Part shown: in pieces, positions 1-6,601 of the stretch
Position numbering within the stretch: the first letter of the stretch is position 1
Layout: every line of letters starts with the position of its first letter
Source: an uncultured Burkholderiales bacterium
GTDB lineage: Bacteria; Pseudomonadota; Gammaproteobacteria; Burkholderiales; Burkholderiaceae_C
Length of the DNA: 6,640 bases
Direction: 5' to 3'
Assembly (NCBI GenBank): GCA_903871865.1
Contig: CAIQIL010000616.1
Coordinates: 1-6,640 of the forward strand
The notes under the pieces: model-generated
The model's database searches: none
What the model saw: only the letters and a program-made list of their open reading frames with translations
What the model was told of the DNA's origin: nothing
Translations under genes and position numbers: made by a program

Positions 1-162
1 AGCCTTTTCGGCGCACAGGCCAGGCCCGATGGCTCGGCGCACGGCCCCTTGCGACCGGTGCGCGGCCCGTGGCGGCTTGCGCGCCAGACTTTGGCCGAGG
101 TGCGCGAGGGTTTTTGCCTTGCGCCTGCCCCGCCGCGCGCGCCCGTGCGAGAAAATCAGGCC
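1..162. other. Left-edge stretch, no gene recognised
   Basis: No independent gene is supported here. The plus-strand frame that encodes the oxidoreductase-like protein starting at 163 is open back to base 1, with an in-frame ATG at 49. The residues it would encode (arginine-, proline- and alanine-rich) resemble no domain I know and look like translated GC-rich noncoding sequence. I saw no convincing promoter; an AT-rich GAGAAAAT stretch sits at about 149-156, directly before the preferred start, without a matching -35 box. Confidence 0.4.
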
Positions 163-375
163 ATGCGCGACCCAGCCAGCCCCGACCACGAACCCATGCC
201 CCTGCCGCCCGAGGCGCCGGACATCAACGACTGCTGCGGCAACGGCTGCGACCCCTGCATCTTCGATGCGCACGACCTGGCCATGGACGCCCACCGGCAG
301 GCGCTGCGGGCGTGGCAGTCCAGGCAGGACGCTGCGAACGCCTCAGAGGCTGCACCGCCACCTGCTGCGGACTGA
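163..375 (+). CDS. Small cysteine-rich 'oxidoreductase-like' domain protein
   Basis: A 70-residue protein. After a proline-rich N-terminus (residues 1-19) comes the signature DINDCCGNGCDPCIFDAHD, with cysteines at 24, 25, 29 and 32 (CC-x3-C-x2-C). This resembles the short 'oxidoreductase-like' N-terminal domain (Pfam Oxidored-like) found as a stand-alone small protein in many proteobacteria. The clustered cysteines could bind metal or do redox chemistry, but the family has no established reaction, so the role is inference. A helix-like stretch (about 36-55) follows, then an Ala/Pro tail. I chose the ATG at 163 because homology begins just after it. The frame is open upstream, so the ATG at 49 (108 residues) remains possible, and the ribosome binding site before 163 is weak. 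The gene converges on the toxin gene ending at 398, with 22 bases between them. Confidence 0.72.
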   Translation: MRDPASPDHEPMPLPPEAPDINDCCGNGCDPCIFDAHDLAMDAHRQALRAWQSRQDAANASEAAPPPAAD

Positions 376-397
376 CATCACCGGCAGCTCCAACCGA

Positions 398-730
398 TCA
401 AGCCAGATCCTCGGGCGCCCGCATCCACGCGGGGATGTCCCGCGCGCCATGCAGCACGCGCCAGACATCGATGTGCCCGGCCCCCACCATGTAAAAAACC
501 AATTGCGGGTAGCCCGTCAAGGACCAGGCGCGCAGGCCCGGCAGCTGGAGTTCATGGGCGTACCGTGGTGAGCCCGTCGCGGGGTGGCGCTGCAGGTGCA
601 TCAACGCCACCTCCAGCGCGTCCACGAAACCCAGGGCGGCGGCCTCGGCACCTTCACCGAGGTAGTGCGCGATGGCCTCGTCCACGTCCTGGCGCGCTTG
701 CTCGCGCAGGATGACGGCGTGGACGGTCAC
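398..730 (-). CDS. parE: RelE/ParE-family toxin of a type II toxin-antitoxin pair
   Basis: A 110-residue protein from a GTG start. It fits the ParE/RelE plasmid-stabilisation toxin fold: an N-terminal helical part with A..D...A..Y (residues 12-23), then HPATGSPR (49-56), LPGLRAW (63-69), and the strand-rich C-terminus GYPQLVFYMV (73-82) and IDVWRVLHGARDIP (87-100), the family's typical ending with its conserved Arg/His positions. ParE toxins typically inhibit DNA gyrase, while RelE relatives cleave mRNA; sequence alone does not decide which applies. The GTG at 730 overlaps the antitoxin's TGA (729-727) as GTGA, so translation is probably coupled and antitoxin is made first. No ATG lies near the family start. 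An internal GTG at 724 is a less likely alternative. The frame stays open upstream through all of parD to 1015, which matters for the G-tract finding. Length is normal and the gene looks intact. Confidence 0.87.
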   Translation of the reverse strand: MTVHAVILREQARQDVDEAIAHYLGEGAEAAALGFVDALEVALMHLQRHPATGSPRYAHELQLPGLRAWSLTGYPQLVFYMVGAGHIDVWRVLHGARDIPAWMRAPEDLA

Positions 731-990
731 TCGCCCAAGCGGTTTTGGGGGCCTGCAGCGGTGTGCTGGCGCACCCGGTCGCGCAAGGCGTCGAAGTACG
801 CGCCATCGACCGGCTCGGTCGGCGCCGATGCCCCCCCCGCCAGCAGCAAACCGCGCAGTTGGAGCCGGTCCTGGTCCCTGCGGATGAGTTCGCGCACGTA
901 CTCGCTGCTCGTGCCATAGCCGCGCTGACGCACCTGTTCGTCCACAAAGGACTTCAGGGTCTCGGGCAGGGAGATGTTCATCGTGCTCAT
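727..990 (-). CDS. parD: ParD-like antitoxin, ribbon-helix-helix (CopG/MetJ-type)
   Basis: An 87-residue antitoxin. The N-terminus MNISLPETLKSFVDEQV (residues 4-20) is the ribbon strand and first helix of a ParD-type ribbon-helix-helix DNA-binding domain; GYGTSSEYVRELIRRDQ (24-40) is the second helix. Residues 41-87 are the acidic/polar C-terminal segment that wraps and neutralises the partner toxin in this family. It overlaps the toxin start by four bases (GTGA). Two starts are possible: ATG at 990 (used here) and ATG at 981 (MNISLP); neither has a strong Shine-Dalgarno. A perfect palindrome lies 17 bases upstream of the 990 start and is the likely autoregulatory operator. An odd feature is a run of eight G (838-831, coding strand) encoding Gly52-Gly53 at the junction between the DNA-binding and toxin-binding halves. 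Confidence 0.87.
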   Translation of the reverse strand: MSTMNISLPETLKSFVDEQVRQRGYGTSSEYVRELIRRDQDRLQLRGLLLAGGASAPTEPVDGAYFDALRDRVRQHTAAGPQNRLGE

Positions 991-996
991 GCGCCC

Positions 997-1025
997 AGCT
1001 TAGGTGCCTTGCCAAAATTTGGCAA
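997..1025 (-). promoter_or_regulatory. Candidate parDE promoter overlapping the palindrome
   Basis: On the minus strand TTGCCA (1025-1020, five of six matches to TTGACA) is followed after exactly 17 bases by TAAGCT (1002-997, three of six matches to TATAAT). The -35 box lies inside the palindrome, so a bound antitoxin would block polymerase. Transcription would begin near the ATG at 990, giving a very short or absent leader, or a short leader if ATG 981 is used. The -10 match is poor, so this is tentative. Confidence 0.35.
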
Positions 1026-1026
1026 G
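1008..1026. promoter_or_regulatory. Perfect 19-base palindrome, probable ParD operator
   Basis: The sequence CTTGCCAAA-A-TTTGGCAAG is a perfect nine-base inverted repeat around one central base. It lies in the 55-base gap between the rhlE-like stop and parD. ParD-type ribbon-helix-helix antitoxins repress their own promoters by binding palindromes upstream, so an operator role is the natural inference. A terminator is less likely because no T-run follows on the minus strand. Confidence 0.6.
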
Positions 1027-1045
1027 ATCAAGGCCAGGCAGCGGC

Positions 1046-2358
1046 TCAACCCTTGGCCGCTGCCGCCGCCTCGCGCAGCTTGTCCTTCTTGCTCTTGCGC
1101 TTGCCCTTGACGCCGCCCGTGCCCTCGGGGTCGGTCAGCGAAGGCGCGGCGGTGGGCAGCACCTCTTTCGGCTCGAAGCCCGCCACCTGCTCGCGCGGCA
1201 CGCGCAGGCCCTGGCGTTTCTCGATGAGGCGGAAGTGGGCCTCGGTGTCGGCGCTGACGAAGCTCACGGCCACGCCGCTTTCACCGGCGCGCGCGGTGCG
1301 GCCGATGCGGTGGACGTGGTCGTCGGGCGAGCGCGGCAGGTCGTGGTTGACCACGGCCGGCAGCTGGGCGATGTCGATGCCGCGCGCGGCCAGGTCGGTG
1401 GCCACCACCACCTGCAGCTCGCCGGCCTTGAAGGCGCGCAGCACTTCGCGGCGCGCGCCCTGGCTGGCGTCGGCGTGGAAGGCCGCGGCACGGATGCCGG
1501 CCTTTTGCAGCTTGTGCGTGACCAGCTCGCTGGCGTAGCGCGTGGCCACGAAGACCAGCACGCGCGACCAGCCCTCTTGCGCGATCAGGTGGCGCAGCAG
1601 CGGCGTGCGCTGGGCCGCATCGACCTCGATGGCGCGCTGGTGGATGTCGGGCAGGGACACGGCCTCGGCGCGCACGTCGATGCGCGCGGCCTCGTGCAAG
1701 AGCCGCTGCGCCAAGGCCTCGACCGGCGGCGCGAAGGTGGCCGAGAACATCAGGCCCTGGCGCTTGGCCGGCAGCAGGGCCAGCACGCGGTTGAGCTCGT
1801 CTTCGAAACCCTTGTCGAGCAGGCGGTCGGCCTCGTCGAGCACCAGGCTCTGCACGCCGTCCAGGCTCAGGGCGTTGTGGTCGATCAGGTCGAGCAGGCG
1901 GCCGGGCGTGGCCACGACGATGTCGGCGCCCCCGCGCAAACCCATCATCTGCGGGTTGATGGAGACGCCGCCGAACACACAGCCCCAACGCAGCGGCGCC
2001 TGCAGGTGCGGCGCCAGTTCGTGCAGCGACTCACCGATCTGCAAGGCCAGCTCGCGCGTGGGCACCAGCACCAGCACGCGGGTGGGGCGGCGACCGATGG
2101 GCTCTGCCCCACCCTTGGCTTTCATCTTGGCCTGGGCTTTCAACCAGGCGCTTTCCAACTGCTGCAGCAGCGGCAGCACATAGGCCAGGGTCTTGCCCGA
2201 GCCGGTCTGCGCCGTGGCCAGCACGTCGCGGCCGGCCAGCACCGCGGGAATGGCCTCGGCCTGGACGGGCGTGGGGCTGTCGTAGCCACAGGCGCTGGCG
2301 GCCGCGGCCAGGTCGGCGCTCAGGCCCAGGGCCGCGAAGGCGTTCGTGTCCTCGGCCA

Positions 2359-2359
<1 letters not shown>
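1046..2359 (-). CDS. rhlE: DEAD-box ATP-dependent RNA helicase, RhlE-like
   Basis: A 437-residue helicase with the full DEAD-box set in order: Q motif (FAALGLS and SPTPVQ, about 8-33), Walker A/motif I AQTGSGKT (50-57), motif Ia PTRELA (100-105), GG (130-131), TPGR (151-154), motif II DEAD (175-178), motif III SAT (206-208), motif V ATDLAARGID (320-329) and motif VI HRIGRTARAG (350-359). GRRPTRVLVLVPTRELALQI, the spacing and the short lysine-rich tail (417-428) fit the RhlE subgroup, which unwinds RNA duplexes and acts in ribosome assembly and RNA decay; no specific accessory domain is present. The ATG at 2359-2357 overlaps the TGA of dbpA (TGATG). A purine-rich Shine-Dalgarno-like AAGGTGAGGG lies at 2376-2367, inside the end of dbpA. 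The start is therefore well supported and translational coupling is likely. Subgroup assignment is less sure than the DEAD-box call. Confidence 0.9.
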
Positions 2360-3753
<1,394 letters not shown>

Positions 3754-3763
3754 GCGCGATTAT

Positions 3764-3781
3764 CCCGGCAATGCCGCCGGG
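3764..3781. repeat. GC-rich inverted repeat before dbpA
   Basis: CCCGGC-AATGCC-GCCGGG forms a perfect six-base stem with a six-base loop. It lies between the PEP-CTERM gene stop (3809) and the dbpA ATG (3753), ending ten bases before that ATG. No T-run follows on the minus strand, so it is not a classic intrinsic terminator. It may be a weak 3'-end hairpin of the PEP-CTERM transcript or a leader structure of dbpA. Confidence 0.35.
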
Positions 3782-3808
3782 CGTGCAGCCTCTTCTTCGG
3801 CCAGATCC

Positions 3809-4639
3809 TCAGCCTTGGCGGCGGGCGCGCAAACCGAACAAGCCGACCAAACCCAGGCCCATCATGGCCAGGCTGCCCGCTTCGGGCACAGCGGAGGTCA
3901 CGGCACGGATGGTCATGCTGTCGAGCGTGGCCAGGACCTCGAACTTGTCAAGCTTCCTTGCAGGGTCTTCTATCGCGCCCGGGCGCAGGACCGACGCGGC
4001 TGTCAGCTGGCCCGTCAAGCGCTTCACATCGAAGCCGGCCGGCACCAGTGCATCGACATTGAAAAGGAAGGGCGACGATTTGTCGGCAAACGAGTCTTGC
4101 GTGACGTCCAGCACCGACACGCTCTGCCCTGCTGCGTTCACCGCATTGAGCTGCAAGCGCACCCGCACACCCTTGTCCAGATAGACCAGAGAGGAGAAAG
4201 CTGAGCCCGAGAAGCTGATGGCCAGACCCGTGGTGTCCGGCTGTGTGAACTGGGTCAGCAAGGGCACGTCGATCTCGAGTCGGGTGTTCGAGTTGAACTG
4301 GCGATAAACGTCATAGACCTGGCCCACGGTGGCGCGCTGTTCGGTTCGGAAACCGGTGGGGTCCGGGATGTTGCCGGGGGCGGCGATGCGCAAGGCGTCG
4401 CCCACGGTCGTGGCCTGCGTGTTCACATACCCGCCAAATGTCCTGCCGCTCCAAATCGCCCAGCTCGATGGGGCCGGATCGCCGCCGGGCAGGGACAGGA
4501 CGTCGTTGACGGTGATCGAGCCCAGGCCGGATGTGGCCGTGACGTAGTGGGGGGCGACGGCGTGGGCAGGGGTGGTGGCGACCAGCGACACCGAGGTGAA
4601 AGCCACCGCTTTGGCGAGCAGACGGAAGAATCCTGGCAT
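3809..4639 (-). CDS. PEP-CTERM sorting domain protein, exported
   Basis: A 276-residue exported protein. Residues 1-27 form a Sec signal peptide: basic R6 and K10, hydrophobic core about 11-21, and probable cleavage after PAHA (27/28). The C-terminus is a PEP-CTERM sorting signal: VPEAGS (251-256), a hydrophobic segment LAMMGLGLVGLFGL (257-270), then RARR (271-274). In this system the exosortase (EpsH/XrtA class) cleaves at the motif and the protein reaches the cell surface or the exopolysaccharide matrix. The motif reads PEA rather than the classic PEP, a tolerated variant. The body (28-250) is Ser/Thr/Val/Asp-rich with probable beta strands and contains no cysteine; I recognise no catalytic domain. 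The ATG at 4639 is chosen over one 34 codons upstream (4741) because AGGAG (4650-4646) lies six bases before it and the signal peptide begins there. No exosortase gene is in the window. Confidence 0.88.
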   Translation of the reverse strand: MPGFFRLLAKAVAFTSVSLVATTPAHAVAPHYVTATSGLGSITVNDVLSLPGGDPAPSSWAIWSGRTFGGYVNTQATTVGDALRIAAPGNIPDPTGFRTEQRATVGQVYDVYRQFNSNTRLEIDVPLLTQFTQPDTTGLAISFSGSAFSSLVYLDKGVRVRLQLNAVNAAGQSVSVLDVTQDSFADKSSPFLFNVDALVPAGFDVKRLTGQLTAASVLRPGAIEDPARKLDKFEVLATLDSMTIRAVTSAVPEAGSLAMMGLGLVGLFGLRARRQG

Positions 4640-4645
4640 GACGAG

Positions 4646-4650
4646 CTCCT
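4646..4650 (-). promoter_or_regulatory. Ribosome binding site of the PEP-CTERM gene
   Basis: AGGAG on the minus strand, six bases before the ATG at 4639. It is the strongest Shine-Dalgarno in the window and decides the start against the in-frame ATG at 4741. Confidence 0.75.
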
Positions 4651-4717
4651 GATTGCGTTGTAGTGCCAGGATTGTGTGCCGGCGCCTCGGCGCGCACCAC
4701 CGTCGCGCAAGCGCAAG

Positions 4718-4740
4718 TGTCGCCAAATGCTGCGGCGACA
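4718..4740. repeat. Perfect stem-loop between DUF427 gene and PEP-CTERM gene
   Basis: TGTCGCC and GGCGACA form a perfect seven-base stem around a nine-base loop. It begins 34 bases downstream of the DUF427 gene stop and lies about 80 bases upstream of the PEP-CTERM start. No T-run follows on the minus strand, so it is either a weak, possibly Rho-assisted, 3'-end structure or a regulator site for the downstream gene. The rest of the 4640-4774 gap shows no clear promoter. Confidence 0.4.
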
Positions 4741-4774
4741 TCCCTGTGATCCGTTCAGAGCAGGGGCCCCGACA

Positions 4775-5056
4775 TCAATCGGTGATCTCGACGCCCGCCA
4801 TGAAGGCCACGCGGCCCTTGATTTCTTTGGCGGCATCGGTGGGCTCGGGGTAGAACCAGACCGCATCGGGCTTCATGTCGCCGTTGACGAAGAGGCTCAA
4901 CCAGTGCGCCTGGCCCTTCCACACACAGCTGCTGCGGTGGTTGCTGAAGGTGGTGTACTGGTCCTTGAGCGACTCGCGCGGGAAGTAGTGGTTGCCTTCG
5001 AGGGTGACGATGTCGTCGCTTTCGGCGATGGTCACGCCGTTCCAGATGGCTTTCAT
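4775..5056 (-). CDS. DUF427 family protein
   Basis: A 93-residue, probably cytoplasmic protein with no signal peptide or membrane segment. It matches the DUF427 family (Pfam PF04248) along its length: an N-terminal MKAIWNGVTIAESDD beta segment, the conserved GNHYFPRESL (21-30), SSCVWKGQAHW (42-52), and a C-terminal AVWFYPEPTDAAKEIKGRVAF (65-85). The single-domain length is typical. The family has a small beta-barrel-like fold and no established reaction, so no function is assigned. The ATG at 5056 is supported by the Shine-Dalgarno GAGGTGA seven to eight bases upstream (about 5067-5061) and by the family's start. It follows the DsbA-like gene on the same strand after 98 bases, so it may or may not share its transcript. 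Confidence 0.88.
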   Translation of the reverse strand: MKAIWNGVTIAESDDIVTLEGNHYFPRESLKDQYTTFSNHRSSCVWKGQAHWLSLFVNGDMKPDAVWFYPEPTDAAKEIKGRVAFMAGVEITD

Positions 5057-5154
5057 GGGGTCACCTCGGGGCCCGGTGGGCCATGGTTGCTGGGGATGGG
5101 CGATGCTATCCCAGCGCGGCGCCCACAGCGCACCGCCCGAGCACTGACCGGGCC

Positions 5155-5823
5155 TCAATCGGCGGCAGCCACCTGACGCAAAGCCTGCACATACACCTCG
5201 ACCGGCTGGCCGCCCGACACGAGGTGCCGGCCGTTGATGACCACCGCGGGCACGGCGTGGATGCCGTGCGAGGTGTAGAAGGCTTCCTGCTCGCGCACCT
5301 CTTCGGCGAACAGGTCGCTGTCCAGCACCGCCTGGGCGCGGGTGGCGTCCAGGCCGGCGGCGCGCACCGCGGCCAGCAGCACCTCGGGGCTGTCCATGGC
5401 CTGGCGCTCGGTGTGGCAAGCCCGCAGCAAGGCCATCTTGAGCGCGAGCTGGTGCGCGGGGTGCTCGATGTCGGCCCAGTGCAGCAGGCGGTGGGCGTCG
5501 AAGGTGTTGTAGATGCGGCCGCGGCCCTGCGTGTTGAAGGTGAAGCCCGCCTCGGCGCCGCGCTGGCGGATGGTCTCGCGGATCTGCGCCTGCTGCTCGG
5601 GCGTGCTGCCGTACTTCTGCGTCAGGTGCTCGCCGATGTCCTGGCCGCCGGGCGGCATCTGCGGGTTGAGCTCGAAGGGCTGGCAGCGCAGGCTCACGGT
5701 GAGGGGCGGCTCAGCGGCCGGCGCTGAAACCTGCGCGATGGCCTGCTGCAAAGCCGACAGCCCGATGGCGCACCAGGGGCAGGAGACGTCGGAGACGAAA
5801 TCGAGGGTCAGATCGGTGTTCAT
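5155..5823 (-). CDS. DsbA family oxidoreductase, FrnE-like, cytoplasmic
   Basis: A 222-residue thioredoxin-fold protein. The first strand (LTLDFVSDVS, 5-14) leads into the active-site CPWC (15-18). A long helical insertion follows (about 55-180), with the FrnE-type signatures FELNPQMPPGGQ (50-61), YGSTPEQQ (71-78) and NTFDAHRLLHWA (106-117). The thioredoxin fold resumes with the cis-proline loop AVPAVVINGRHLVSGGQP (190-207, Pro192). FrnE-like proteins are DsbA relatives without a signal peptide; Deinococcus FrnE is a disulfide isomerase linked to oxidative stress tolerance. A dithiol/disulfide role in the cytoplasm is therefore likely, with unknown substrate. I chose ATG 5823 (MNTDL) because homology starts there; ATG 5832 adds three residues and would fall inside the candidate -10 box. 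The Shine-Dalgarno is weak at both. The gene is divergent from the histidine-rich gene at 5927. Confidence 0.88.
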   Translation of the reverse strand: MNTDLTLDFVSDVSCPWCAIGLSALQQAIAQVSAPAAEPPLTVSLRCQPFELNPQMPPGGQDIGEHLTQKYGSTPEQQAQIRETIRQRGAEAGFTFNTQGRGRIYNTFDAHRLLHWADIEHPAHQLALKMALLRACHTERQAMDSPEVLLAAVRAAGLDATRAQAVLDSDLFAEEVREQEAFYTSHGIHAVPAVVINGRHLVSGGQPVEVYVQALRQVAAAD

Positions 5824-5830
5824 GGCGCCC

Positions 5831-5859
5831 ATGCTACGCAAGGCGCCTGACCCTGGCAC
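5831..5859 (-). promoter_or_regulatory. Candidate promoter of the FrnE-like gene
   Basis: On the minus strand GTGCCA (5859-5854, four of six matches to TTGACA) is followed after exactly 17 bases by TAGCAT (5836-5831, four of six matches to TATAAT). The predicted transcription start is within a base or two of the ATG at 5823, implying a leaderless or near-leaderless mRNA, which would fit the lack of a Shine-Dalgarno. The spacer contains the palindrome AGGCGCCT (5841-5848). Based on box matching only. Confidence 0.3.
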
Positions 5860-5926
5860 GCAGCGGGATTCGCGCGGCAGGCACAAAAGTCATCCAGAGT
5901 TCATGTGGCGTGCGTATAAGGTCACC

Positions 5927-6601
5927 ATGACCCGTTTGCTGCACCGCCTGCGCCTGAGCTGCCTGCGCCCTTTGATGGTGTGGGTGCTGGTGCTCGCCTT
6001 GCCGGTGCACGGGGTCTCCAACGTGCTGCTGCAGGTGATGGGTGCGGCGCACCGCCACAGCGCCGTCACCCTCGCGGTGGCCCCAGGCACGGCCCAGCAC
6101 ACGGACACCCCAGGCACCGCCCCCTGGAACGCCCGCAGCGCCTTGCGCAGCCTGGTGGCCCGCGTGGCCGGCCCTGGCGCGCTGCAGCTGATCGACACCA
6201 TGCACGCCCGCGACCACGCTTGGCAGCGCGCCGCCGAGCTGAAGGCGCACCCGTTCACCGCTGTCGCCAGCCCCGTGAACACAGCGCAGGCCACCCAAGC
6301 CCAACAGGCGCGCCCGGAGGCGCGCCTGCAAGCCCACCAACACGCCCACGACACCTTCCAGCGCCACATCCACGACCCGCAAGACAGCAGCGTGGTCGCC
6401 CTCGGTGAACACACCCAGGCCCCGGATGCCGCCGGCAACGCCGCCGCGCTCGACGCCGGTGGCAGCAGCTTCCCCCTCGCGCCCGCGCTGAGCGTGCAGG
6501 CCCTGGCGCCCAGCGAAGGCACGGCAGCCTGGCGCCGCGCCGAAGCGAGCGCCTGGCGCAGCCACGTCATCGCGCCCCTGGAGCGCCCCCCGCAGGCCTG
6601 A
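5927..6601 (+). CDS. Histidine-rich exported protein of unrecognised family
   Basis: A 224-residue protein I cannot place in a family. Residues 1-14 carry five arginines, followed by one strongly hydrophobic segment (about 15-27, PLMVWVLVLALPV), so it has a signal peptide (possible cleavage after VHG, residue 29) or an N-terminal membrane anchor. The remainder is Ala/Gln/His-rich and low in complexity, with 15 histidines overall. These cluster as AHRHS (41-45) and as AHQHAHDTFQRHIHD (136-150), which has five, spaced as in metal-binding peptides. It ends in a Pro/Arg segment, PLERPPQA. Small histidine-rich periplasmic proteins often sit beside metal-efflux or metal-uptake genes (CzcI-like proteins are one type), so periplasmic metal binding is a reasonable guess, but the neighbour to the right is outside the window. 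I chose ATG 5927 for its AAGG Shine-Dalgarno (5918-5921); ATG 5903 adds eight residues. Third-position GC bias supports coding on this strand, though an antisense frame is also open. Confidence 0.68.
   Translation: MTRLLHRLRLSCLRPLMVWVLVLALPVHGVSNVLLQVMGAAHRHSAVTLAVAPGTAQHTDTPGTAPWNARSALRSLVARVAGPGALQLIDTMHARDHAWQRAAELKAHPFTAVASPVNTAQATQAQQARPEARLQAHQHAHDTFQRHIHDPQDSSVVALGEHTQAPDAAGNAAALDAGGSSFPLAPALSVQALAPSEGTAAWRRAEASAWRSHVIAPLERPPQA
6081..6121 (+). repeat. Short imperfect direct repeat within the histidine-rich gene
   Basis: CCCCAGGCACGGCC (6081-6094) recurs as CCCCAGGCACCGCC (6108-6121), with 13 of 14 bases equal and a 27-base period that preserves frame. It encodes a repeated PGTA (residues 53-56 and 62-65) in the low-complexity linker after the signal region. 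It is probably a small in-frame duplication and has no evident function. Confidence 0.4.

Noticed and set aside
731..1015. Upstream extension of the parE frame (a 205-residue form)
   Set aside because: It lies in the wrong frame across parD and resembles no protein. ParE homology begins at the GTG at 730. It is relevant only as the path of a frameshift fusion.
1008..1026. The palindrome before parD as an intrinsic terminator of the helicase operon
   Set aside because: No T-run follows on the minus strand and the symmetry runs to a single central base, which suits a protein-binding site better than an RNA hairpin. A dual role is not excluded.
4652..4669. Possible sigma-54 promoter (TGGCAC followed by GCAA, minus strand) before the PEP-CTERM gene
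   Set aside because: Some PEP-CTERM genes are sigma-54 controlled, so I checked. The spacing between GG and GC is nine bases rather than ten, and the -12 element lacks the TT of TTGC. The site also lies too close to the Shine-Dalgarno.
5890..6570. A 226-codon minus-strand open frame opposite the histidine-rich gene
   Set aside because: Its translation is Cys/Ala/Arg/Ser-rich with no domain, and the plus-strand frame has a signal segment, a Shine-Dalgarno and spaced histidine clusters.
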